Assembly: GCA_014529385.2 (NCBI GenBank)
Contig: CM043946.1
Span: 20,206,077 to 20,268,076 of the forward strand
Direction: 5' to 3'
DNA: 62,000 nt
Source of the DNA: Adiantum capillus-veneris
Taxonomy: Eukaryota > Streptophyta > Polypodiopsida > Polypodiales > Pteridaceae
Below the pieces are notes generated by a model, which was not told where the DNA came from, ran no database searches, and was given only the letters and a program-made list of their open reading frames with translations. This document shows, in pieces, positions 52,455 through 62,000 of this stretch. How positions within the stretch are numbered: the stretch's first letter is position 1; each line of letters begins with the position of its first letter. A program made the position numbers and the translations under genes.

Positions 52455-52745
52455 AACAAGCCCAATGTTAGCCCCCACTTATTGTATGTATTAACATTTG
52501 TGCATTGGTAGTTTATAATGCTTGTTGCACATTAGATGGACATAACTTGTGGACATGTAGTTTATAATAATTGTTGTATATTAGTTCGGACATTATCTTG
52601 TGGACATTGGTAATAACGAAGCCTTGTGATTTTGTTCAAGAGAGCAAAAAAGAAAACCGTCTTTGATTAATTTAAAGCAATCTCCTTGTGCTTGGTTTGC
52701 GATGCTACATGTTTATCTGGATATACATGGTTTTTAGAATATTCC
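52455..52745. repeat. Dispersed repeat, left copy
   Basis: From TAACAAGCCCAATGTTAGCC to GGATATACATGG this segment is similar to 59845-60107, in the same orientation. It ends about ten bases before the LINE target-site duplication. No coding capacity. Confidence 0.7.
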
Positions 52746-52950
52746 CGCCATAAAATCTAATATCCAAGATTGACGGCCCAAAGAGATTTGTGCATATGAT
52801 CCGCGCGCTCGCTATTGCTGCTAGCATCCCCCACCCCCCGTCCCCCCCCCCCCCCCCCCCCTTTCGCTGCCTCCCCCTCCGCTTCCCTCGCGCTGTCCCC
52901 CTGCCTGCCCTTTCACGCGCGGCATCCTCATCTCCGTTTGCTTTCCTGGT

Positions 52951-53493
52951 TTGCGGAGGGAGTACTTACCACTTTTGTCCAGGATAGGCTCGGCCATTGG
53001 GACTGTCCTGGAGACACCTCGCATGGCAGCCTCAGTAGCTGCCAAGGTGGTTGGCATTCCCTCAGTTCGTGTTCTGGTTAGGGATACTCACACGCTCTCG
53101 AACATCATTCTTCTACCTCGGGTGAGTGGGGTTGGTTTAAACAGAGCGTGGAGTATTCGGACCTCTCGAACCAGTGCTTCATTTGTCGACAGATGGGCCA
53201 TCTTGCGAAGGCCTATCCACGGAGGAGGCCTCGACCTACGTCAGAGACTCAGCTCCAGCCTGCAAGGGCTGGCCAGCAGCCACATACAGAGACACAACGC
53301 ACACATGCAGAGCCACCCTATGAGCTTGGGACTCCAGCAGAGGAGGGATGGTAGCAGGTCCGTGGTCGACGACGACAAGGACCACAGCAATAGCCTGGAA
53401 CTCAGAGTGGTCCTCAGGCGCCTACCCAGCAGCACTGGGTTCCCATGGGGAACCGTTTCGGTCGTCTTGAGTAGGATAAGGTCCCTGCTCTAG
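52951..53493 (+). pseudogene. LINE ORF1 (RNA-binding protein), first part
   Basis: The frame SRIGSAIGTVLETPRMAAS...PSVRVLVRDTHTL is the segment that precedes the zinc knuckle in plant LINE ORF1. The frame then changes near 53130 to VEYSDLSNQCFICRQMGHLA, a CCHC knuckle whose last Cys is Tyr. ORF1 binds the element's RNA. The true start lies further left, where the sequence is a poly-C run (52842-52861) followed by Pro-coding sequence, and is not clear. Confidence 0.7.
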
Positions 53494-54414
53494 CCCCCAC
53501 CCCAGCTTCACCCTCGACAGCCTCTCCCCCCCCCAGAGTTCCCCCCCTTCTCATCATCTTCCCTCCCGCCTCCTGCTCCCGCCGCCTCTTCCCCCCGCCC
53601 CTCTACCTCTGCCACTCCCCCCACCCCTCTTCTCCACCTCTTTCCCTTGCTCCTACTCCCCCCCCCCCGCTCCAGTTCCTTAGCCGACCCAGGGGCAGGG
53701 CCATCTCCGGCTGCTACGAGATCTCTTGGCAGCGCCTTTGCCACAACTCGCTTGGCAAGAGAGAGACAACCTTTCTTGCGACCCCCTCTACGTACGTCTC
53801 CCCTTGCAACTATCCCTCGTGGTCTTACGAGCATCGACATCCGACGCCGATGGGACTTCTTGGACTACGACTTTACTCGTTTTCTCGACGATCCCTCAAC
53901 AGACCATGAGGCAGCCTGCTTTAGGGTCCATGTTCTGTTCCTTACAGCTAGGGGGACAGAGGCCTTGGACTCAGCGGTTGGCTTCTCTTTTCCCCTTTGC
54001 AGCAGGGACCAGTCTGAGTGGACTCTCGACTCAATGTTGGGATGGTTCCACACACAGGTCCTAGAGTTCTCTCACCACATGGGAGAAGTAAGAGTTACAG
54101 ACATGTTTCAGACTTTGCGGCCATTGGCCAAGTTTGCAGTGACACCTCCAAATACAGCAGGATGTAGACACATTGTGGTTTACTTCTTTGCCGATACACA
54201 GTGTTTGCCATGCTATGTACACATTCATGAGGACTCCTGGACAGAGGAGGTTGCATTACGTACGGCTCGCTCTGCTTGGTCTTGGGCCAGACACTCGTTG
54301 CAGTCACGCCTATCTAGAGGACGCTCGGATGCGGATTACTCTCCATCCAAGCCAGCCTTGAAGATAGCCCGTTTAGCTGCTGCGGCAACATCTGTTCTCT
54401 CTCGCTCCCCATGA
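53494..54414 (+). pseudogene. LINE ORF1 C-terminal part
   Basis: A Pro/Ser-rich, C-rich stretch leads into an open frame (53647-54414, 255 codons) with an Arg-rich start, an aromatic segment near residues 70-130 (DYDFTRFLDDP) and a basic end. No known domain. It ends with TGA just at the endonuclease ATG, so the two ORFs overlap or nearly touch. The stop before it and the C-rich run cast doubt on its exact extent. Confidence 0.55.
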
Positions 54415-55302
54415 GGATTGTCTCATGGAACATGCAGGGACTTGGTGGGCCCCAGTTTTAGCGCCAGCGGGGCCGACTGTGTCAGGAGCTTCAGCGCTGC
54501 CTTGTGGGAGGAGAGATTGATCTCCTTATGCTACAGGAGCACCATTTGTGTGAGAGCCGCATTAGACGTTGTGGTCAGCTCTTGCGTCGACGTTATGATA
54601 CCGTTTGGTCGGCTGCTTTTGGACCTGGAGGCATCGAAGGTGGGGTATGTATGACTATTGCGGATTCTTTGCAGCAGGCCATTGTGGGCAGAGGGGTTAT
54701 TGTGCCAGGCAGGGCTCAGTGGATCACTATGCAGGTTCAGGGTTGCCTTGTGGGCGTCCTGAACATCTATGCGCCCAATGTGGCTAGTGCACAAGCAGAG
54801 TTTTGGTCACAAATACTTGAGTCTCTGCCACATGCAGAACATTGGTGCATAGGGGGGGACTTCAACATGTTGGAGGACCCGTCTGACAGGATTGGTGGTA
54901 GCCATGCTACTGTGCATGGAGTTGAGCTGGCAGCTTGGGAAAGGTTTTGTATGACTTTGAGGGTCTCGGATGTGTGGCAGCACTCTAGTTTTGTGAGGCC
55001 CCCATACAGCCTTCTCTTGTTCGGACCGCAGAGTGGGAGGAGTGAATCTATCGCGGATAGATCGCTTCTACACTAATGACCAATTCAGTGACTTGGGTGG
55101 GACATTAGGCATTTTGGCAGGGACTTCCTTCTCAGACCATGTATCAGTGATCCTCACAGTGGCAGACAGGCAGAGGAGGGGGAGCACGATGCTTCACATC
55201 CCAGAGAGGGTCTTGCTGGACTCTGCACTCAGAGAGAGAGTTAAGGCTCTCTGGACAGAGAGCTTGGACATGCAGGATTCTCCTGCTGACAGAGTGGCCT
55301 GA
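54412..55302 (+). pseudogene. LINE ORF2 endonuclease domain
   Basis: An APE-like endonuclease: SWNMQGLGGP near 54424 (metal-binding Asn), LMLQEHHLCE near 54525 (Glu), GVLNIYAPNVASAQ near 54748, GGDFNMLEDPSDR near 54855 (catalytic Asp), then, in another frame after about 55030, RIDRFYTND near 55054 and SDHVSV near 55132 (the catalytic Asp-His). It nicks target DNA to prime reverse transcription. A TAG near 54458 and the frame change break it. Confidence 0.85.
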
Positions 55303-55400
55303 TGACATCTCAGATTAGTTGATTCTTTCTTCTTGGACATGCAGGATTCTCCTGCTGGCAGAGTGGCCTGATGACTAGCTCAGATTAGTTGATTCTTTCT
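55263..55400. repeat. 69 bp tandem duplication in the LINE
   Basis: CTTGGACATGCAGGATTCTC begins the two units at 55263 and 55332. They differ at a few positions, including one small indel. It sits between endonuclease and RT and carries a TGA. Confidence 0.85.
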
Positions 55401-55599
55401 TCAGGAGTCTTTGGCTCGCCTAGCTACAACGAGAGAGGAGGAGTAGCATCTCAGATGGGGCATTGCTTCGTTGTAGAGGATGCATGAGCAGCATCCAGAC
55501 AGCCCTTGGTTGGAGGAGCAGCTACAGCAGGCTCGCCAGGAGCTTGTTAGCACAGAGGAGCAGTGACATGAGTTTGCACAGGCATCTCAGTGGACACAG

Positions 55600-56946
55600 G
55601 TGGGCGACATAGTGACTGGTGCTTTCTTCGAGGCGGTGGGACCTCGGCATTCGCATGCCAAGGTCAGTCAATTGAGGAGGCCCGGCGGGTCAGTTGCTTT
55701 TGAGCCAGAGGACATGCGTGTAGTTGCTACTGACTTTTACCGTGAGTTACTATCTGCAGAGCCTCAGCCAGTGCGTCAAGATACATGCAGGGAGCAGGTG
55801 TGGGCACAGATGCCTTGCCTTGTGACTGAGGAGATGCGTCAGAGGCTCGAGCTGCCACTTCTGTCTGAGGAGCTGCACACGGCTCTTAGTGCACTCCCCT
55901 GTTGTAGCTGTCCAGGTGAGGATGGATTGATTACCAATTTTTTCTTGGAGTACTGGGACTTGCTTGGCCCAGATCTCTGTAGTGCTTTTCAGTACATCTT
56001 GCAAACAGGACTGATGCCTGACAGCATGAGTGAGGGTCTGATTTACCTCATTCCCAAGGAGGGTGGCTCCTTGGATGAGATTCGACAGTGGCGCTCCATC
56101 ACCATCCTCAACTCAGCCTACAAAATTCTTGCCAAGGCTTTGAGTTTGAGAATCCAGCCACTTCTAGAGATCTTTATACATGGGACTCAGACAGGTTTTG
56201 TCAAGGAGCGCAGTATCCTTGACAACATCTTTACTTTTTGGGAGGCTTCTGCCCTTGTGCAGCTCTGTGGTGAGGACCTGCTGATTCTTCTTCTCAATTT
56301 TGAGAAGGCATATGACAGAGTTGACTGGGACTTTCTAGAGGGCACTCTACGCAGGATGGGCTTCTTAGATGCTTGGATCAGAGGGGTGTCAGCTTTGTAC
56401 AGACAGACACACAGTCAGGTTCTTTTGGCAGGAGGTAGAGGTGATCGGTTCATGCTCACATGTTCGGTCAGACAGGGCTGTCCTCTTGCCCCCTTCCTCT
56501 TTCTATTCTATGCTGAGGCGATGAGCAGGTTTTTGGTGTCGCAGCAGGTTGGTCTACGAGGCTTAGCACTCCCTATTCGGGGAGATGAGCTACTGGACAC
56601 TGAGTTTGCTGACGACTCAGCCTTGTACTTAGATGGCCAGGAGGCCAACCTTCACAGGTGTGAGCAGGCTCTTGAGACCGTTTGTTGTGCATCTGGTGCA
56701 CTAATCAACTGGAGAAAGACTGTGGGTTTCTCGGTTGGTAGTGCTCCTGTGCCCGACTGGACGCCAAGTGAGAGTTTCAGGTGGATTCCCCCACGGACTG
56801 CAGTTTGGTACTTGGGTTGTCAGGTTGGTTTGGACTTGTCTCCTGAGCAGCAGATTGCTCCCCTCCTCTTGTCCATTAGGAGGAAGTTGTTACATTGGAG
56901 CTCCGTGCGACTGTCTTTGGCTGGCAGAGTTGTAGTAGCCAACTAG
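55600..56946 (+). pseudogene. LINE ORF2 reverse transcriptase
   Basis: A 448-codon open frame. LIYLIPKEGG near 56038, WRSITILNSAYKILAKAL near 56089, the motif A segment LLLNFEKAYDRVDW near 56287, SVRQGCPLAPFLFLFYAEAM near 56465 and DTEFADDSALYLDG near 56600 are the conserved blocks of plant L1 RT. Motif C (F-A-D-D) is intact. In motif A the expected catalytic Asp (usually L-D-F-E-K-A-Y-D) is Asn. The C-terminal thumb region ends SLAGRVVVAN with a TAG. It copies the element's RNA at the nick. Confidence 0.9.
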
Positions 56947-58560
56947 GTCCTGTTGGCTACTATGTGATACATCACTTCTTGATGGATCTTCTCGAGTTCT
57001 TGTATTAGTCAGGTAGAGCGGCTGATCAGGAATTTCCTTCCCTGACCAGAGTCAAAGTGGCTTGGCAGGTCATCACTCCTTATTCACAGGGGGGGCTTGG
57101 GATCATTGACCCAGCACAGCAGAGCGGAGCCCTTATTGGGAAGTTCATCATCCGAGGTCTTCTTCTAGGCGAGGAGCCCTGGAAGGAGCTCTTGTTACAG
57201 TGGCTTCGTGCTAGGGTGCCTCAAGCAGGAGGCCCCTGGCAACCCTCGACCAGATGGATCTTCACAGAGATGCATAGAGTTGGTTTGAGCAGGAGGCTGG
57301 AGGATCGCTTTGCTGGGGGGTTGCTTCGATCTTGGGAGCACTTGCGGCGAGGCCTGGAGCAGCGCCAGCCTACTTGCATGGAAGAGCGCTTGCGACAGCC
57401 ACTTGTTTGGAACCCCATGGTTAGCACTCAGAGAGGGCACTTGGTTGGTAGTCGGTCTCATGTTTCCTGGGGTTCCATGGCAGCGGGTCCAACACGCTCT
57501 TTAGGTGACTGGTTACAATTTTCAAGCTTGTCAGAGGAGCTATAGGGCTTTCAACTACAGGGCATGAGAGGGGTGCAGAGCATGTGTCATGACATTTCAG
57601 AGGCAGTACCAGCTGAGTGGCTCACGCCTCTCGAGTCAGCAACGCCCAGATGGATGGGAGCCTTCACACAACTGGAGGTTCTCATCTCTATTCGGGCTTG
57701 CTCAGAGACTATTCCCTCCCTGTTCTTCAAGCTACAGGGAGAGGGACGCTTACAACAAGTTGCAGTAGAGGCCCCGCAGGTGACAGAGTGCTGGTTTCAG
57801 AGGATCCCAGTGGTGGGCATCTCTGGGAGGACTTGTGTCATTGATCTTGACCCAATAGCTCTTGAGACTGGACATTGGAGGCTGTGGGCCTGGGAGTGTT
57901 TTCCACTGGCACGAGTACACTGGACCCTAGTGAGTGGCTTTGGAGGGACCGTTTCTCTTCTGCAGACCACCCAGGTGTCCCTTTCTTTCAGTACACTATT
58001 CGACTGGGACGTCACATACTGGCAGCACAGAGAGAGGCTCGCCCCGCTGCAGCACTGCATTGGCAGGAGGAGGGTCTCACAACTGAGTTTTTGGCAGCTC
58101 TTTGGGAGAGGTTGTGGGACTCCAGACAGCCGAGGCGAGTCACTTTGTTTCAGTGGCTGGTTGCACACAGAGCTACAGCAGTTGGGAGTTGGTTGGTGCA
58201 TGGTGGTCTCTCGGCCGCATGTACAGCTTGTGGCCACCTTGTAGAGAGTCAGCGTCATTGTCTTTGGGACTGCCCTTTGGCACAACATGTGTGGCTTCGT
58301 GTTCTTTGGCTGATACCTGCTCTTTCCACGGCCTGACAGTACACTTGGGGGGCAGCGTTTGGTCCACTCTCATGTGCCCGGCACTTCAGTTTGAGCTATC
58401 TTCCACCAACAGGATGATAGTGATGCAGGGGGGGCGGCCTTCACTCCAGCCTGCCACAGAGATCTTACTCCACAAGAGTGATGCAGTGAGAGAGAGGAGT
58501 GCTGGGAGCTCATCAGTGGCCTGACACTATGGTTCATCTGGCGGGCCCGCTGTTTCCGCA
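56947..58560 (+). pseudogene. LINE ORF2 C-terminal region with zf-RVT domain
   Basis: The usual L1 tail continues past the stop: QVITPYSQGGLGIIDPAQQ near 57064, a Trp-rich middle in several frames, and the zf-RVT segment RVTLFQWLVAHRAT near 58135, with CTACGHLVESQRHCLWDC near 58219 (Cys-x2-Cys and His-x3-Cys). Frameshifts near 57550 and 57875 and several stops break it. The role of zf-RVT in retrotransposition is not well defined. Confidence 0.8.
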
Positions 58561-58943
58561 TCTTTGAGGCTCGCCCTGTTCCACCAGCTCAGACTATTCG
58601 CGATCTTTGGCTAGAGCTGATCCACACTCTTAGAGGACAGCTAGAGAGACTCCAGGGCAGCTCCGATCGCATGCAAGAGCGTAGTGAGGCCTTCCTTCGA
58701 CTCTGGCGTCCTTGGCCTTTTTTCACCATGGTCCAGGCTGTACTCAGATGGCACTACCGTCCACCTGTGTGGCTTTTCCCTCCTCCCATTTCTTGATTTA
58801 GCCCCATTGTACATATACTATTTTTTTTTTCATTGGGAGAGTCTCCCCTTCACGGTTGTTGTAGCCCTCTCTCGAAGAGGCGATTGTAGCCCTATGGGCA
58901 GTTTCATTAACTAATAGAAGGATTTTTTTCTCGGAAAAAAAAT
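58561..58943 (+). other. LINE 3' end
   Basis: Last short coding remnants, then non-coding sequence ending in GGAAAAAAAA (58933-58942), the remains of the poly-A tail, directly before the right target-site duplication. Confidence 0.75.
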
Positions 58944-58955
58944 TCTAATATCTAA

Positions 58956-59317
58956 CTTTTCCAAATGGTTTTCTCATAGTAAACTGGCTATTTAAAATGG
59001 GAAGATAAAGGGAATAAGAGTTAGAATATTAAATGTGCTGCTAGACTTATCTCGGTAGAGGACCAAAAGGAGAGACAGTCTACCAAAGATCAATGTAACC
59101 CAACGAAGCTTGAAATGACTTTAAGATAAGCTTCTTTAAGCCTCCAAAGGTTAATGCTAAAGTCCATTTGGGCATGGGACTAAAGAGGAAGGCCATTGCC
59201 AACACTAGGTATTCTAACCATTAAATAAGTGCACTAAGGTCACCTTGAGGTTGCAAGTGGCCAAGTGGGGAGTGCAACTTGCATGGGGCGAGCCCTCATC
59301 CTAGGGAGAAGAGAGAG

Positions 59318-59318
<1 letters not shown>
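58956..59318. other. No recognised gene
   Basis: Short sequence between the LINE and an AC tract. Nothing supported. Confidence 0.4.
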
Positions 59319-59351
<33 letters not shown>

Positions 59352-59391
59352 GTGTGTTCACACACATCACTACCACATGTATTTTGGTAAC
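59319..59391 (-). repeat. AC tract and inverted fragment of the copia LTR
   Basis: About 15 AC units (59319-59348) are followed by 45 bases that match, on the minus strand, the first part of the copia LTR (TGTTACC...ACATGTGGTAGTGATG). It is the smallest of four pieces of this LTR family in the window. Confidence 0.75.
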
Positions 59392-59844
59392 ATTCTTCCA
59401 CACAAATGACTTTCTTGAAAGCTTTCCATTTAGTTTCCATTGGTGTATTATATTGAAGCTTTATCATCTTTAATTTTTGCTCAACCATTTCAATATACAT
59501 TGGTGCCCGTTTGAAATCCATACAGAAAGATAACTTTTTTTCATGTTGATCGAGATTTTCATGCTTGGTTGTTTCTCCACATTTAAGGTCAATACGTAGG
59601 TACAATGGGTCAATTTTGGGGTCCATAGATCAAGTGTAAAACTCTTTTTGCGATACATGATGGCTTCAATGGTCTTAGTCACAAAATATTTCTTCTTAGT
59701 TGGACTCAACCTCTTGATTACATAATGAATAAACTATAGGTTTATGCCACCCTCTTTGTGTCTCCTACATGAGTACTACACCTAGTGCAACATGTGATTC
59801 ATCCACAAATTCATGGAAGACTAAACTCCAATCGAATCACAAGA
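59392..59844. other. No recognised gene
   Basis: Minus-strand open stretches of 79-92 codons exist but carry no motif I can name. Probably decayed transposon sequence. Confidence 0.35.
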
Positions 59845-60107
59845 TTAGCCCCACTTATTGTATGTCATAACATTTTTGCATTGGTCGTTTATAATGCTTG
59901 CTATACATTAGTTGGGATATTAAGTTTTCATTTTTAAATTGGGATTTGCTTGGGGAAGTGTATGTATGAAGCCTTGTAATTTTGTTCAAAAGAAAAAAAA
60001 AACGTGTCTAAGCTGAAAAAGGCTTAAAAAAAATTTAGAGCAAGCTCCTTGTGCTTGGTATGAGATGCTACATGTTTATTTGGATATACATGTTTTTTAT
60101 AAAATTC
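59845..60107. repeat. Dispersed repeat, right copy
   Basis: Similar to 52455-52745 in the same orientation, with substitutions and indels in the middle. The rightmost block CTCCTTGTGCTTGGT to GGATATACATG is best conserved. It is not interrupted by the LINE. Confidence 0.7.
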
Positions 60108-60339
60108 CAATTAAATGCATCTTATGTCAAGCATGTAGATAACGTATGTCTGATTAGTATAAAGTATTCAAGTCACTAGAACCCATGAGAAGAACATTGT
60201 AAATTTCAAGCCTAATTTGAATGCATCTTTTGAGAATCCAAGCTTTGCACCACTCTTTAGACATGTATTCTAACAAATGTGAAGGCTTTGTGTTAGACAA
60301 AGTATATTGTGATACTCTTGTGTATATTTGAACTTGCAG

Positions 60340-61085
60340 AATTTAAACCTATTGCTACTCCTACGATGATAGCTTTGAGGCTTGTCTTCATGATGCTGGA
60401 GATTAATTGGATGTCACTCTCTATCTATAGGTTGTTGGATACTTTACTTATGTATGGATTTATAGGATAGACATCTAGTATGTAGCCTCTTAGACAAGCA
60501 CATCTATGAATAGCTTAGGGTCTAAGCATCGCCAAGTGTAATTAAATATTTTTTTACTTGAGTCACACTATTTATCTTGGTATTTTATTGTAGAGGGGAT
60601 CATTGTTACCAAATTTATATTTGTTTGGACTCAGATTTGGTTGCTTGCTATTTGACACACATGAATCCATAAGTTACTTTTGCTTCGTGCTTGATAACTC
60701 ATGTACTATTATGGTCACTTCTACTTGTGAAACTTCATACAAGAGGGAAACTTTCACTTCTGCAATTGAGTGTGCTTGGCTCAAATACTACTTATGACTA
60801 ATTAGGGTGTGATAATGTAGTAGATGACAATCCAAGCGCATCCAAAATTGCGCATTCAAATTGAGGTGCATTACCATGTTTTCAACAAGAAGGAATTATG
60901 ACTAATTAGGGTGAGAGAATGTAGTATGTGACAATCCAAATGCATTCAAAATTGTGCATTCAAATTGAGGCGCATTACCATGTTGTCAACAAGAAGCACT
61001 TTGTAAGAGAGATCAATCTAACTTATGTACCTCCACAAGACAACATTGTGGATCTGTTCACTAAGGCTATCCCTTGTGAGAAATA
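60340..61085 (+). pseudogene. copia RNase H fragment, badly decayed
   Basis: Blocks in the order of the copia C-terminus are recognisable: the (K)PIA-like start near 60345, DVTLYQ-like near 60412, the SEAE-like box near 60725, EIEVHYH-like near 60860 and VDLFTKA near 61048. They match 11095-11845 but no frame stays open. It contains a 104 bp tandem duplication (ATGACTAATTAGGGTG at 60794 and 60898). Confidence 0.7.
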
Positions 61086-61164
61086 CTGAGACAACAACTG
61101 AGGAGTCTGATTCCACCTCTAGTTCCAGTTCATCTGGTAGCAACTTAGATGATAAGGCTAAGAG

Positions 61165-61292
61165 CAAGAAAAAAGAATCTTAGACAAAAAGTTGGATGAG
61201 ATGTCCAAGAAAAAAGAATCTTGGACAAAAAGTTGGATGAGATGTCCAAGAAAAAAGAATCTTGGACAAAAAGTTGGATGAGATGTCCAAGA
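61165..61292. repeat. 41 bp unit repeated three times
   Basis: CAAGAAAAAAGAATCTT starts at 61165, 61206 and 61247, with near identity. 41 is not a multiple of three, so the frame differs in each unit. Confidence 0.88.
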
Positions 61293-62000
61293 CGATTGCT
61301 GAAATGGCAAAGAATAGACCCTCTGTCAGCAAGCTAGAGACTAGGTGTTCAAAGTGCAGATCTAGGGATCATAGGAATCAATGTACATACTTTAAAACAT
61401 ACAGCCACATTTGGAGAAATTGCAGATTCAGAATTCATGATTTCAAGAAGGGAAAGGACTTGTCTATGATTGCTTTAACTAATCCAAAAGTGGTGAGAGC
61501 AGAACGAGGATCTATCTCCAAGGGAAATGATGCTAGTACCAGTACAAATGCTGGTAGAGGTAGATATTAGGGAGGCAATGGTCGAGGCAGGGGTCGAGCT
61601 GACTATGGGAAGAGAGATTTTAGTTGCTACACTTGTGGAAAGTATGACCATTTTGTAGGGCAGTGCGAATAACAAAAAACCAAAAGGAGCCGAGTAGAAG
61701 CCACTCGAGCTAGTACTAGTGAGGGTGGTCACCAAAAGTTGAGGGGTGGTGATCGAATAGATTCCCGATAAACATGAGAAACAAGTGAAGCAAGATGCCA
61801 AAACAAAGAGTTTGGTAGCTGAGAGCATAGAGACCTAGAAAAGAAGATGCCACAGTAACCAGAATGCTATGCGACTAGAGCTATTCACAAGGTGCCACCT
61901 CAGTCTTTGAATGAATGCTATGGGGCAGATGATGAGACACTGGGGTCAATTTTCAATTAAAAAATGAATGCATTGCAAGAGAAACTCCAAAAGATAAAGG
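61262..62000 (+). pseudogene. Gag fragment with CCHC boxes, cut by the window edge
   Basis: A 102-codon frame and a continuation past a TAG near 61568 hold CSKCRSRDHRNQC near 61350 and CYTCGKYDHFVGQC near 61624, a gypsy-type knuckle, preceded by an Arg/Gly-rich stretch (GRGRADYGKR). The rest has stops. The element's other end lies beyond the window. Confidence 0.6.

Larger units (their letters stand above)
52756..58955 (+). mobile_element. L1-type LINE, nearly full length, with target-site duplication
   Basis: ORF1 with a zinc knuckle, then apurinic-type endonuclease, reverse transcriptase and zf-RVT, then a short A-rich tail, in the order of plant L1 elements. The 12 bp TCTAATATC(C/T)AA is present at both ends (52756-52767 and 58944-58955), so 52768-58943 is the inserted unit (6.2 kb). 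The left end is C-rich. Stops and frameshifts occur in both ORFs. The ends and order are intact, so it inserted as a full or nearly full copy and decayed in place. Confidence 0.9.

Noticed and set aside
1-62000. tRNA and rRNA genes
   Set aside because: I found only primer-binding sites that match tRNA 3' ends; no cloverleaf or rRNA sequence was seen by reading, though a tRNAscan run was not possible.

Overview
The window reads as nuclear DNA of a land plant with a large, transposon-packed genome. The evidence is a spliced gene for a plastid pyruvate kinase with canonical GT-AG introns, Ty1-copia elements primed by initiator tRNA-Met, a gag-pro LTR element primed by tRNA-Asp, a chromovirus, plant L1-type LINE remains with a zf-RVT tail, and many long GA/CT tracts. 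The very long, TE-filled introns would fit a fern or another large-genome plant, but the sequence does not settle the species.

Layout. 1-5978: the 3' part of a decayed LTR element with gag zinc knuckles, a retropepsin and then a coiled-coil region where reverse transcriptase would be expected. 5979-12146: a complete but dead Ty1-copia element with both LTRs, primer-binding site and polypurine tract, whose leader and gag are duplicated in tandem (about 1.04 kb). 12147-17096: fragments of other copia elements on both strands and CT/GA microsatellites. 17097-26116: a 9.0 kb LTR element with two similar LTRs, a tRNA-Asp primer site, a long gag-zinc-knuckle-protease reading frame and no reverse transcriptase or integrase; it is related to the first element. 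26117-29000: a copia 3' fragment and a minus-strand copia remnant.

30532-50573 holds the only host gene I can support: plastidial pyruvate kinase alpha subunit (PKP1-like), seven exons, 617 codons plus stop, no break. Intron 3 (7.5 kb) holds a tandem duplication, a minus-strand chromovirus 3' half with its LTR, and copia gag fragments. Intron 6 (9.9 kb) holds a minus-strand LINE, a fold-back structure made of three LTR copies, and a three-unit tandem repeat. A 60 bp GA tract lies 21 bp from the last 3' splice site.

52768-58943 is a nearly full-length L1-type LINE with a 12 bp target-site duplication, but with frameshifts, stops and an altered RT motif A. 58944-62000 holds small copia relics and the start of another gag gene.

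Two themes run through the window. One is a gag-pro LTR family without pol but with extra reading frames. The other is the density of direct tandem duplications (41 bp to about 1 kb) inside transposon sequence. Apart from the pyruvate kinase gene, almost nothing here looks able to make its original protein.
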